A DNA stretch of 64,000 nucleotides from Anaeromyces robustus (GCA_002104895.1 MCFG01000034.1:114501-178500); one strand, 5' to 3'. Shown: positions 37,211 through 48,994, counted from the stretch's first letter. Translations and numbers: made by a program. The notes: generated by a model not told the origin, from the sequence alone.

Positions 37211-38563
37211 CTAATAATATTTGTATTTATAATATTTATTATAACATAAACCATATTTTGGTTCACATCCCTTATCAATGTAACACTTCTTAACATTCTT
37301 TGAATTCTTATAACATTTACCCTTATTACAACAATAACCAGGAATACAAGTAGCACCATTCTTACTACCACATTTTTTTGAAGAATAAGCAATAGTAGGA
37401 TCTGCTTTTTTAGTTTTAGTTTTGGAAGTCTTCTTAGTAGTTTTAGATGTATTCTTAGTAGTAGTAGTAGTAGTTTTACTCTTAGTTGTCTTAGTTGTAG
37501 ATTTTTTAGTACTAGAAGTCTTCTTAGTAGTAGTAGTAGTAGTTGGTTTAACAGAAGTAGTAGTGGTGGTGGTGGTAGTAGTTGGTTTAACAGAAGTAGT
37601 AGTGGTGGTAGTAGTAGTAGTTGGTTTAACAGAAGTAGTAGTAGTGGTAGTAACAACATTACCATAACATGTACCATAAGGAACAAGACATCCACTTCTT
37701 ACAAAACATTTTCCATTTTTACCATGAACTCCTACTACAATATTAGCAACAATATCTTCAAATAATTCATTCCAATCACTACTGGTTGGTGTACGGTAAT
37801 GATAAGATCCAGAAGCACTGTAAGATGTAATTTTGGCTTTACCATTAGAATCTGTACTAACTTGAACATTATTATAATTACTTGAAAGTAATTGCATAAC
37901 AGTATCATAATCGTTATCAGCAATGGTACTACCAGCACTAGCAATATCAGCATCTTCATTAGCAGAGGAATTAACATTAACAGTATAAATTCTAATACCA
38001 GAATTCTTTAATTTAGTTGCATAATTAATAGCTTTAACAATAGCATCACCATTACTAGAATCACTAGAAGTAGCTTTTGGATTACCTTCAGTTATAACAA
38101 GAATATTATTCTTTTTACCATTCTTTTTATTACCATATTTATTATAGAAAGTTTCAATTTGTTCAAAAGCAGCCTTAAAGTTAGAACCAACAGCTGAAGC
38201 TTCACTTCTAATAGTAATTAATTCTTCACTATTGTATGATTTAACCTTTGTAGGAGCAGAATCAGAAAAGAAAAGATATGGAACTTCAAGATCTTCTGGG
38301 AAACTTCCAGTAATTGATTGAAGAAGTGAATTTAATTTAGTAATAGTACTACTTTGAACATTTGAAGAAACATCAAATACAAGAACAATATTTTCAGAAT
38401 AATCAACCTTTGAAGAAGTATCGGTTAAAGAATAACAAGTACCATTGTTACAACATTTATCAGAAGAACAACTGGAACCATTACCACAACCAGCACCATA
38501 AATTAATGGCATATATAAAGATAAAAGCATTAAACTAATTGAAAATAATTTTTTTGACAACAT
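37211..38563 (-). CDS. Secreted vWA protein with split and intact chitin-binding modules, paralogue A
   Basis: 450 residues. Signal peptide 1-23. Residues 26-43 hold five cysteines (C-x5-C-x4-CC-x4-C), the first half of a hevein/CBM18-type module. A von Willebrand A domain follows from ~57 (IVLVFDVSSN ... NNILVITEGNP ... IRIYTVNVN). Then C286-x5-C292-x6-C299 supplies the second half of the module. A Thr-rich linker with repeated SVKPTTTT (about 306-390) leads to an intact eight-cysteine module (398-440, C-x7-C-x4-CC-x4-C-x9-C-x5-C-x6-C). The MIDAS motif is imperfect (DVSSN instead of D-x-S-x-S; ITEG instead of ITDG). Likely an O-glycosylated wall or extracellular matrix protein binding chitin or another glycan. 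First of three tandem paralogues; this one has a longer, basic, Tyr/Lys-rich end. Confidence 0.8.
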   Translation of the reverse strand: MLSKKLFSISLMLLSLYMPLIYGAGCGNGSSCSSDKCCNNGTCYSLTDTSSKVDYSENIVLVFDVSSNVQSSTITKLNSLLQSITGSFPEDLEVPYLFFSDSAPTKVKSYNSEELITIRSEASAVGSNFKAAFEQIETFYNKYGNKKNGKKNNILVITEGNPKATSSDSSNGDAIVKAINYATKLKNSGIRIYTVNVNSSANEDADIASAGSTIADNDYDTVMQLLSSNYNNVQVSTDSNGKAKITSYSASGSYHYRTPTSSDWNELFEDIVANIVVGVHGKNGKCFVRSGCLVPYGTCYGNVVTTTTTTSVKPTTTTTTTTTSVKPTTTTTTTTTSVKPTTTTTTKKTSSTKKSTTKTTKSKTTTTTTKNTSKTTKKTSKTKTKKADPTIAYSSKKCGSKNGATCIPGYCCNKGKCYKNSKNVKKCYIDKGCEPKYGLCYNKYYKYKYY

Positions 38564-39410
38564 TTTGTCTTAAATTTTAATTAAATTTTTAATAAATAAG
38601 AAAAAAAAATTATTAGAAAAAATAGATATGTACTTTAAAAATGTAGTTTTTATAAATAATACTACGAAATAAAATATATAAAAAAATTTTTTTTATAATA
38701 TAGAAATTGATTAATTAAAGTAAGATACACTTAACTGAAAGAAAAAATATGATCTATTTATATTAAAAAATATTTATTTATTTTTTTATTTAAATAAATA
38801 TTAATTTATTTATCAATTCATTTGTGACCTATTTATTTATCTATTTATTTATTTAATATTAATTTATATTTATTTCTTATAATTGGCCATATAAAATTAC
38901 AACGTTTTAATTAAAAAAAAAAAAAAAATACAATAAATATATATATTGAAATAGTGTATAAAAATTTTTAGTCTCTTTTTTTAATTCGTTACCAGATCTT
39001 TCCTCCGAATTAAAATATATTAATGTTATTTTATTGTAAATAAAAAAAGTTTAATTTTTTTTTTTTATTTAATAAAACTAAGCAACTTTGTAATTATTCA
39101 TATAATAATATAAAATATATAAAGTCATTATATAATTATAATATATATGATTATTATACTTTTATATTAAAGAAATAAAATAAATAATAAATTATAATAA
39201 ATAATATATATACTATTTTATATATAGTAGAAAATTATACATTTAAATAAAAAGGGTCTTTTTACGTAATCTTTTAAATTATTTATTACAGTATATTACA
39301 GAATGTAATAAAAAGATAATTGGTAATTACCTTCAAATGAATATTTCTGTAAAATATATATTTTGATACTTTGATACATTAAAATTTTTAGTAATTATTT
39401 TATTAAAAAA
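38564..39410 (-). promoter_or_regulatory. Conserved upstream block of paralogue A
   Basis: Matches 41808-42660 upstream of paralogue B almost throughout. Shared items include aagtaagatacacttaactg followed by a ctatttata TATA-like box about 190 nt from the ATG, and taattcgttaccaga near 38981. The retained similarity in such AT-rich DNA points to recent duplication; regulatory function is inferred. Confidence 0.5.
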
Positions 39411-40505
39411 GAATTAAAAAAAAAATTATAATTATTAATCTCTAAAATATTAATGTTATAATACAAAATTTTATTTTTCCACAAGCATAAAATGAATAAT
39501 TATTATATATAAAATTATGATACAATTAATAATAACTGACTAAATTAATTAATAAATTAAGATACAATTAATAATAACAGATTAAATTAATTAATAAATT
39601 AAATTAAAAATATTATTGTTATAAATAAATATTTATTAGAATCTTTATCTACATAATCTCCTTTTTTATATAAAATACTTTAATATGAACTGCTAATAAT
39701 TCTTTAAGTTAATACATAAAAATAATAACAGACCTACAACAGTTGGAACAAAAGACTCTGATGAATCTTTGATAAGTAGTTCATATAAAGGATTTAATAA
39801 TCTCTTAACTATTCCAAAATGTCAAGTTATTATTTATTATGTTTTTATTGAATTTACATTTTTCAAATTACAGCAAAAAAAAAAAAAAGAAATAAAAAAA
39901 TAAAAAAAATAAAAAATAAAAAATAAAAATAAAGATAAAAAACTATATTAACAATTGAATTTAAACTCAACTTTAATTCTTTCATTCTGTCATTTCGTAA
40001 TATATATATATAAATATTCTAACTATTAATGTATTTATTATTCATCAAATATTCATAAGTCAATAATTATAATTATAAGCAATTAACATTTTTATACAAA
40101 ATTTATATTTATTATTATTATTATTAAGTTATTATTAATTTTTTTTATCCTTTGTTGGTTTTGCCACTATTACTCAAAAAACTTCGGCTATGTCAACCAC
40201 TAAACAATTAAACACACTTAAAAAAAAATATTTATACATTTATATATTTATATATATATATATTTAATTTTTATTAAATATTTACATTAGAAATTTTATT
40301 TATGTCTTTATTTACACTTTAAAATAAAAATATTATAGAAAAATAAAATAAAACAATTATAAATGATTTACAATATATATTTATTTATTACATATTTTAT
40401 AATAGATCTTTTTTAAAAAAAATATTAAAAAAATAAAAAATATATATTAATTATTTTATCAATAATCTATTAGTAAATATTTTATTTTTCATTCTATTAT
40501 TATTT
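39411..40505. other. Intergenic DNA between paralogues A and B
   Basis: Contains ttgttggttttgccactatt (40155), repeated at 43330 in the next interval, so it belongs to the duplicated unit. No additional gene is seen. Confidence 0.55.
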
Positions 40506-41807
40506 TTAATAACAAAAACCGAAGTTTGATTCACATCCCTTACTAACATAGCATTTTTTATCATGCTTTGATTTTTCAAAACATTTACCCTTATTACAAC
40601 AATAACCAGAAACACAGGTAGCACCATTCTTACTACCACATTTCTTTGTAGAATAAACAATAGTTTGAGTTGGTTTTTTGGTTGTAGTGGTAGTAGTCTT
40701 TTTAGTAGTAGTAGTGGTAGTCTTTTTAGTGGTAGTAGTGGTAGTCTTTTTAGTAGTAGTAGTAGTAGTCTTTTTAGTAGTAGTAGTGGTAGTTGGTTTA
40801 ACAGAAGTAGTAGTAGTGGTGGTAGTTGGCTTAACAGAAGTAGTAGTGGTAGTGATAGTAGTAGTTGGTTTAACAGAAGTAGTAGTAGTGGTAGTAACAA
40901 CATTACCATAACATGTACCATAAGGAACAAGACATCCACTTCTTACAAAACATTTTCCATTTTTACCATGAACTCCTACTACAATATTAGCAACAATATC
41001 TTCAAATAATTCATTCCAATCACTACTGGTTGGTGTACGGTAATGATAAGATCCAGAAGCACTGTAAGATGTAATTTTGGCTTTACCATTAGAATCTGTA
41101 CTAACTTGAACATTATTATAATTACTTGAAAGTAATTGCATAACAGTATCATAATCGTTATCAGCAATGGTACTACCAGCACTAGCAATATCAGCATCTT
41201 CATTAGCAGAGGAATTAACATTAACAGTATAAATTCTAATACCAGAATTCTTTAATTGAGTTGCATAATTAATAGCCTTAACAATAGCATCACCATTACT
41301 AGAATCACTAGAAGTAGCTTTTGGATTACCTTCAGTTATAACAAGAATATTATTCTTTTTACCATTCTTTTTATTACCATATTTATTATAGAAAGTTTCA
41401 ATTTGTTCAAAAGCAGCCTTAAAGTTAGAACCAACAGCTGAAGCTTCACTTCTAATAGTAATTAATTCTTCACTATTGTATGATTTAACCTTTGTAGGAG
41501 CAGAATCAGAAAAGAAAAGATATGGAACTTCAAGATCTTCTGGGAAACTTCCAGTAATTGATTGAAGAAGTGAATTTAATTTAGTAATAGTACTACTTTG
41601 AACATTTGAAGAAACATCAAATACAAGAACAATATTTTCAGAATAATCAACCTTTGAAGAAGTATCAGTTAAAGAATAACAAGTACCATTGTTACAACAT
41701 TTATCAGAAGAACAACTTGAACCATTACCACAACCAGCACCATAAATTAATGGCATATATAAAGATAAAAGCATTAAACCAATTGAAAATAATTTTTTTG
41801 ACAACAT
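40506..41807 (-). CDS. Secreted vWA protein with split and intact chitin-binding modules, paralogue B
   Basis: 433 residues. From the signal peptide to the end of the split module it is nearly identical to paralogue A. The linker differs: fewer SVKPTTTT units, then several TTTTTTKK units. The final eight-cysteine module is closer to paralogue C (CVSGYCCNKGKCFEKSKHDK) and ends at the last Cys-Tyr. Same imperfect MIDAS (DVSSN, ITEG). Expected extracellular, with the Thr-rich part as an O-mannosylated spacer. Confidence 0.8.
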   Translation of the reverse strand: MLSKKLFSIGLMLLSLYMPLIYGAGCGNGSSCSSDKCCNNGTCYSLTDTSSKVDYSENIVLVFDVSSNVQSSTITKLNSLLQSITGSFPEDLEVPYLFFSDSAPTKVKSYNSEELITIRSEASAVGSNFKAAFEQIETFYNKYGNKKNGKKNNILVITEGNPKATSSDSSNGDAIVKAINYATQLKNSGIRIYTVNVNSSANEDADIASAGSTIADNDYDTVMQLLSSNYNNVQVSTDSNGKAKITSYSASGSYHYRTPTSSDWNELFEDIVANIVVGVHGKNGKCFVRSGCLVPYGTCYGNVVTTTTTTSVKPTTTITTTTTSVKPTTTTTTTSVKPTTTTTTKKTTTTTTKKTTTTTTKKTTTTTTKKTTTTTTKKPTQTIVYSTKKCGSKNGATCVSGYCCNKGKCFEKSKHDKKCYVSKGCESNFGFCY

Positions 41808-42660
41808 TTTGTCTTAAATTTTAATTAAATTTTTAATAAATAAGAAAAAAAAAATTATTAGAAAAAATATATATGTACTTTGAAAATGTAGTTTTTATAA
41901 ATAAATAAAAAATAATATTACGAAATAAAATATATAAAAAAAATTTTTTAAACTAAACAATTAAATAAAATAAGTAAGATACACTTAACTGAAAGGGAAA
42001 AAATGGTCTATTTATAAAAAAATTTTTATTAAAAACAATATATATTAATTTATTTATCAATTTTTTGTTATTTATTTTTTATTATTTATTATTTATTTAT
42101 TATTTATTTATTTATTATTTATTATTCATTTATTTTTACTTCATATATTAGTCATAATAAGATTACAAAGTTTTAATTAAAAAAAAAAAAAAAAAAAAAA
42201 AAATACAATAAATATATATATTGAAATAGTGTATAAAAATTTTTAGTCTCTTCTTTAATTCGTTACCAAATTTTTCCTCGGAATTAAAATATATTAATGT
42301 TATTTTATTTAGTTGAACTAAGCATCTTTGTAATTATTCATATAATAAAATAAAATATATAAAGTCATTATATAATTAAAATATATATGATTATTATACT
42401 TTTATATTAAAGAAATATAATAAATAATAAATTATAATAAATAATATATATACCATTATATATATAGTAAAAAATTATACATTTAAATAAAAAATGTCTT
42501 TTTACGTAATCTTTTTAAATTATTTATTACAGTATATTACAGAATGTAATAAAAAGATAATTGGTAATTACCTTCAAATGAATATTTCTGTATAATATGT
42601 ATTTTGATACTATAATATATTAAAATTTTTAGTAATTACTTATTAAAAAAGAATTAAAAA
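41808..42660 (-). promoter_or_regulatory. Conserved upstream block of paralogue B
   Basis: Counterpart of 38564-39410: gtaagatacacttaactgaa near 41970, ctatttata near 42008 and taattcgttaccaaa at 42256, in the same order. Confidence 0.5.
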
Positions 42661-43249
42661 AAAAAAAAAAATAAGAATTACTAAAAATTTTTAATGTATC
42701 AAAGAGTTTGTTAAAAAAAAATAAAAAGTTCTTGATCTCTGAAATAGTAATTCATAATTCATATATAAATATATATATATATATATTAATAAAACCAGTT
42801 ATATATATTACATGAAGTATTATTATAATTTTTTCATTTATTATATTAATACATTTTTTTACTTCTCTTATCATATAATTATTAACAATAATAATTACTA
42901 TATTTTACATTAGAGTAATTACTAAAAAGAAATAAAAATTAAAAAATATAAATATTAGATTGTAGTAATAAACAATATATCTACTTTTCTCTAAATATCT
43001 ATTTGAAGTACATATTAAATTCAAAATATTTCGTATAAAGGAATTAATAGTCTATTAATTGTTCCAAAATTACAGTTATTATTTATTATATATTTATCGG
43101 TTTTACATTTTCAAATTATATAAAAAAAAATAAAAATAAAATAAAAATTAAAAACCATATTAACAAATGATTCCAAACTCCACACTAATTATGAATATTT
43201 AATTAATAATAAATATTATAAGTTAATTGCTATAATAAGCATTTAATAA

Positions 43250-43285
<36 letters not shown>

Positions 43286-43895
43286 CAATGTATAAAAATA
43301 TTAATTTTTTTGTTAATTTTTTTTTATCTTTTGTTGGTTTTGCCACTATTACTCAGAAAATTTCGGGTATACCAACCACTAAATTATTAAAAATACTTAT
43401 AAAAAAGTATATTTATATATTATATATTATATATTTATATTTATATTTATACCATAAAATTAATTTGTATATAATATTTACAATAAAAATTTTATTTATT
43501 ACTTTAATTACATTTTCAAAATAAAAATATTAAAAAAATAAAATAAAAAAGTATATTTATATATTATATATTATATATTTATATTTATATTTATACCATA
43601 AAATTAATTTGTATATAATATTTACAATAAAAATTTTATTTATTACTTTAATTACATTTTCAAAATAAAAATATTAAAAAAATAAAATAAAATATTTAAT
43701 TATAAATGATTTACAATTTATATATTTATTAATTACATATTTAATGATTTATAATTTATATATTTATTTATTACATATTTTATAATAGATCTTTTTTAAA
43801 AAAAAAATATTAAAAAAATAAAAAACTAAATATATATTAATTATTTTATCAATAATATATTAATAAATATTTTATTTTTTATTCTATTATTTTTT
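42661..43895. other. Intergenic DNA between paralogues B and C
   Basis: Holds an inverted pair aattactaaaaatttttaat near 42675 against ttaaaatttttagtaatt near 42620, a ttgttggttttgccactatt block and a 144-bp tandem duplication. No gene is seen. Confidence 0.55.
43401..43688. repeat. 144-bp perfect-looking tandem duplication
   Basis: 43401-43544 is repeated at 43545-43688, starting aaaaaagtatatttatatat. The copies look identical, so it is either very recent or an assembly artefact. Confidence 0.9.
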
Positions 43896-45260
43896 TTAAT
43901 AACAAAAACCGAAGTTTGATTCACATCCTTTACTAACATAGCATTTATTATCATGCTTTGATTTTTCATAACATTTACCCTTATTACAACAGTAACCAGA
44001 AACACAAGTAGCACCATTCTTACTACCACATTTTTGTGTGGAATAAACAATAGTTTGAGTTGGTTGTTTGGTTGTAGTGGTAGTAGTCTTTTTAGTGGTA
44101 GTAGTAGTCTTTTTAGTAGTAGTAGTCTTTTTAGTAGTTTTGGTAGTAGTCTTTTTAGTAGTAGTAGTCTTTTTAGTAGTTTTGATAGTAGTCTTTTTAG
44201 TGGTAGTAGTGGTAGTCTTTTTAGTAGTAGTAGTGGTAGTCTTTTTAGTAGTAGTGGTGGTAGTTGGTTTAACAGTAGTAGTAGTGGTGGTGGTAGTAGT
44301 TGGTTTAACAGAAGTAGTAGTGGTAGTAATAGTAGTAGTAGTAGTAGTAACAACATTACCATAACATGTACCATAAGGAACAAGACATCCACTTCTTACA
44401 AAGCATTTTCCATTTTTACCATGAACTCCTACTACAATATTAGCAACAATATCTTCAAATAATTCATTCCAATCACTACTGGTTGGTGTACGGTAATGAT
44501 AAGATCCAGAAGCACTGTAAGATGTAATTTTGGCTTTACCATTAGAATCTGTACTAACTTGGACATTATTATAATTACTTGAAAGTAATTGCATAACAGT
44601 ATCATAATCATTATCAGCAATGGTACTACCAGCACTAGCAATATCAGCATCTTCATTAGAAGAGGAATTAACATTAACAGTATAAATTCTAATACCAGAA
44701 TTCTTTAATTGAGTTGCATAATTAATAGCCTTAACAATAGCATCACCATTACTAGAATCACTAGAAGTAGCTTTTGGATTACCTTCAGTTATAACAAGAA
44801 TATTATTCTTTTTACTATTTTTTATATTACCATATTTATTATAGAAAGTTTCAATTTGTTCAAAAGCAGCCTTAAAGTTAGAACCAACAGCTGAAGCTTC
44901 ACTTCTAATAGTAATTAATTCTTCACTATTGTATGATTTAACCTTTGTAGGAGCAGAATCAGAAAAGAAAAGATATGGAACTTCAAGATCTTCTGGGAAA
45001 CTTCCAGTAATTGATTGAAGAAGTGAATTTAATTTAGTAATAGTACTACTTTGAACATTTGAAGAAACATCAAATACAAGAACAATATTTTCAGAATAAT
45101 CAACCTTTGAAGAAGTATCGGTTAAAGAATAACAAGTACCATTGTTACAACATTTATCAGAAGAACAACTGGAACCATTACCACAACCAGCACCATAAAT
45201 TAATGGCATATATAAAGATAAAAGCATTAAACCAATTGAAAATAATTTCTTTGATAACAT
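43896..45260 (-). CDS. Secreted vWA protein with split and intact chitin-binding modules, paralogue C
   Basis: 454 residues, the same architecture as A and B. A few substitutions in the vWA part (for example NIKNSKKNN for NKKNGKKNN, SSSNEDAD for SSANEDAD). The linker has the largest number of TTKK units, including KTTIKTTKKTTTTKK variants. The last module differs from B at about three positions. Unlike A and B, the upstream similarity ends within ~20 bp of the start codon, suggesting different regulation or that the duplication border lies here. Confidence 0.8.
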   Translation of the reverse strand: MLSKKLFSIGLMLLSLYMPLIYGAGCGNGSSCSSDKCCNNGTCYSLTDTSSKVDYSENIVLVFDVSSNVQSSTITKLNSLLQSITGSFPEDLEVPYLFFSDSAPTKVKSYNSEELITIRSEASAVGSNFKAAFEQIETFYNKYGNIKNSKKNNILVITEGNPKATSSDSSNGDAIVKAINYATQLKNSGIRIYTVNVNSSSNEDADIASAGSTIADNDYDTVMQLLSSNYNNVQVSTDSNGKAKITSYSASGSYHYRTPTSSDWNELFEDIVANIVVGVHGKNGKCFVRSGCLVPYGTCYGNVVTTTTTTITTTTTSVKPTTTTTTTTTVKPTTTTTTKKTTTTTTKKTTTTTTKKTTIKTTKKTTTTKKTTTKTTKKTTTTKKTTTTTKKTTTTTTKQPTQTIVYSTQKCGSKNGATCVSGYCCNKGKCYEKSKHDNKCYVSKGCESNFGFCY

Positions 45261-46258
45261 TTTGTCTATTAATTTTTTTTTTAAAAAAAAAAGTATGTCA
45301 AATTCAATAAATATTTTTTCTATGTTTTATAAAAATAAATTAATAATATTATAATAGAAAATATATAATAACTTCTCTATATTGAATAATTTAAAAAAAT
45401 AAATTTGAATAAATTATAAAAATTATAATTAAAACATTGAAAACAAATAACCTATTTATATATATATTTTTAATTAATATAAATTAAATTTAAAATATTT
45501 AAAGTATATACATAATTCGTTTCTATTTACTATTTATTTATTATTTTTTTTTTTTGTTATTTATTTATGGCTAAACCTTTTTTTTTGTTTTTTTGTTTTT
45601 TTGTTTTTTTGTTTTTTTAATTAAAAGTGTTCTTTTTATTATAATTATATATATATTTCATTACATCACTAAATTATTATAGTTCCGAGATAAAACCTGG
45701 TAACGAATTAAAAGAAAGATCCAAATTTTTTCATTTTTTATATTTTATCAACATTAATAAAGCCATTTACATTACTATAATATATTTTAATATTAATTAA
45801 TATGAACTAAATAATATATATAATAATAAAATATAATATATAAAAGTACCTTAAAATATAAAATATTACAAAATGTATAAAACTTGGAAGTTACAATATT
45901 ATAAATATATGAATATATTTTTTAAGGTAATTACCAATTTTTTTTTTTTATTAATTAAGATCTTGATACACTATAATAAACCAATTAAAAATGAAAATTT
46001 TTTATTTTACAATTTTTTAAAATGTAACATATTCATACTAAAAAAAATGATATATTTCATATTTCGTAAAAGCTATATAATTGTTTTATTTTAAAATTAA
46101 TGTATGAATATTTCTTTTTAATATTTTAAAATAATAAATTTATTTCTTTACTTATTACATTAGTTACATATGTTATATTCATGAATCAATTAATATAATT
46201 ATTAATTCAGCTATATTTATTTTTATTATTTTTATTATTTAATAATTTATTTATATTT

Positions 46259-46294
<36 letters not shown>

Positions 46295-47404
46295 GAATTA
46301 AATAAAAGTTTAATTTTTTTTTCTCTTCATATAAAACTTACAATTATAAAAGTATATAGCAAATTACATATACAAAATAATAAATTTATAATTATTTTTT
46401 ACACTCCACTACCCCATATACAATATCCTATTTAAACTATAATTAATAACTCAATAAAAATTAATCATGAAATATTTTTCAATATTTTTGGATTACTCCA
46501 CATTCAATAATTTTATTTTTGTATTACTCCACTTTTAGTAATTTATAAAAAAGTAAAATACAATAAAAGAGATAGGGTGAATCAACCACATAAATTCAAT
46601 CTTAATATTAATGGGAAAAGTATAAAATATATATTAAAAATATAATATAAACTTAATATATAGTTGTTACATTAATCAATAATTACATTTTATGTATTTA
46701 GTAAAATTACTTAAATAAAAATATTGTAAAAAAAAAATATTAAAATAAATGTTAATAATAAATACTAGCATTTGTTTTTACTGTTATAAAATATTTATTT
46801 ATATATTCATATTCATATATTCATATATTTATTTAAATTTTTTATATTTTTTATACCTATCTATTTATTTATTTATTATTTAATATATATCATTTATTTA
46901 TAATAAAATAATAAATATGTTCATAAATATAAAAAAGAGAGATAAAATAATAAGAGTAGATTAAGAAGATATTTTAGTCATTTTATATTATATAGTAATA
47001 AAGCTATATATACTAAATATAATTTATAAAATTAAGGGAAATAAAAAACTATAAATATCTATTCATTTTGTTACATAAAAAAAAAAAGAATAGATATTTA
47101 TAGTTTTTTTTTATAATACTATTATTAAATATATTTTTGTCAATGGAAACAAATAAAAATAATTAAATTTATAATTAATCAAATATTAAAGAATATTTTT
47201 TAAGTTTCAGTAGAATGTTAATTATTGAATAAACGTTTTTAAGAGTTCGATAGAATTCTTTAAAGGTAAATTATATCATTAATTAATAAGTCTTAAATAA
47301 AATAAAATAAAATAAATCTGTCAAAACAATATTATAAAAGTTATTTATTTATATATTTATATATTTATATATTTATATATTTATTTATATATTTATTTAT
47401 ATAT

Positions 47405-47447
<43 letters not shown>

Positions 47448-48185
47448 TATCATTTAATTAATGAATTAATTAAATGATTAAAAATTAGAATTAAAAGCAT
47501 TTTATTATATTATTTTAATTACTATTATCCATTATTTATTTATATTTTATTTATCTTAATACATTTTTTTTTTCAAATTTTATTTTTTTTTATTTTTTTT
47601 ATTTCTATTACTTAATTGATCTTTTATTATATATTTAATATATTTTGAAATATTTCTAATTATTTCGTCAAATTCACTTAATTTAATAATAGTATTATTA
47701 TGTATTTAAATATATTAGAAATTATATAATAATTATATTAACTGTTTAATATAATTACAATTCTAATAATTTGTTTTTGTTTTTGTTTTGTTTTATATTT
47801 TAATTATGATTAAATAATTATAATGATTATAATAATTAAATAAACTATTTTCTTTTTTATTTTGTACTTATTTTAAGATTTCTATTTTTTACTCTATATA
47901 TTACAATATATTCTATTATATTATATAATATTTAATAACAAAAAAAATTATGAGTAATTATTAAAAATGCTCAAAAAAGATAAAAAAGAAAAATCGATTT
48001 AATATATTAAAAAGATATTTTAATTATTACAAAAACATAACAATTTTCTTTTTTTATATTTTTTATTTATTTATCATATAATATATTATTTATTTATTTA
48101 TTATTTATTTATTATATATAATATATTATTTATTTGTTTATTTATTTTTTATAAAATGAACATTATCATGTAGTCTTTTTTTTAA

Positions 48186-48229
<44 letters not shown>

Positions 48230-48994
48230 GTTGTTGTTGTTATTATTACATAAAACGTATATTATTTTTATCATAGTTGAATTGTTTAATTCTTACAATT
48301 AATCAAACCTTTATTATTAATATTTAAATATAATAGTAATAATAAAATAAAAAGGTTTATACATAAAATTTAATATATAAACTATTACTTAATAGAATAA
48401 TATATTTCCTTTTATTTTATTATCTTTACAATAGAATAGTAGACAAAAATTATTAATAAATTACAAAGAAAAAGGAAAAAAAAAAAAAAAAGAGGATTTT
48501 TTTTAAGTACAAAAGAAAGAGATAATCTAAAAACTAATTTTTTTTCTTTTTACACATGACTTTATTCACATATATCATACATATTTTAATTTAATTTTTT
48601 TTATAGTTTTTATTGTGTAAATTAAAAATTAATGATTAGAATAATTAAAATTCACCAAATATGGATAAATTATCTATTATTCATAAAAATATTAATTGTT
48701 TATAAATTACACAAAATCATTAAAGATGAAATAAAAAAATAATAATAATAAAAAAAAAAAAAAAGATTTAAAATAAATATATAAACATTAACATTTTTCG
48801 ATAAATAAAAGAATTAATAATAATGAATTAAAAAAAAAAAATAAAAAATAAAATAGAAATTGTAAATAGATATAAATAATATAATATATATTGAATTTAG
48901 TTCATAGTTGATAAATATAAAATATTTTTTTATATTTATATATTTATTTTTTTATATTATTATTTAATATATTTAAATAATATTAAAAGGAATA
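45261..48994. other. Intergenic region between vWA array and ANKRD13-like gene
   Basis: AT-rich. Features: a gttttttt array (45583-45618); the motif taattcgttacca in inverse orientation at 45697-45710; poly(A) at 46262-46293; a perfect 22-bp hairpin (47043-47109); tttatata and ttta arrays (47340-47450); and an att/gtt array (48188-48247). No gene is seen. Confidence 0.6.
47043..47109. repeat. Perfect 22-bp inverted repeat
   Basis: aaaaaactataaatatctat plus tc at 47043-47064 pairs with its complement at 47088-47109 around a 23-nt loop ending in poly(A). Confidence 0.8.

Noticed and set aside
37159-37695. Leu-, Val- and Ser-rich frames opposite or beside the vWA gene linkers (also at 40451-41009 and 43841-44462)
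   Set aside because: They are other frames of the ACN/GTN codon repeats that encode the Thr-rich linkers. The vWA frame has a signal peptide, domains and conserved cysteines; these do not.
43288-43524. 78-codon frame with SFVGFATITQKISGIPTTK
   Set aside because: It belongs to a non-coding block shared with 40150-40220, where the frame is not kept.
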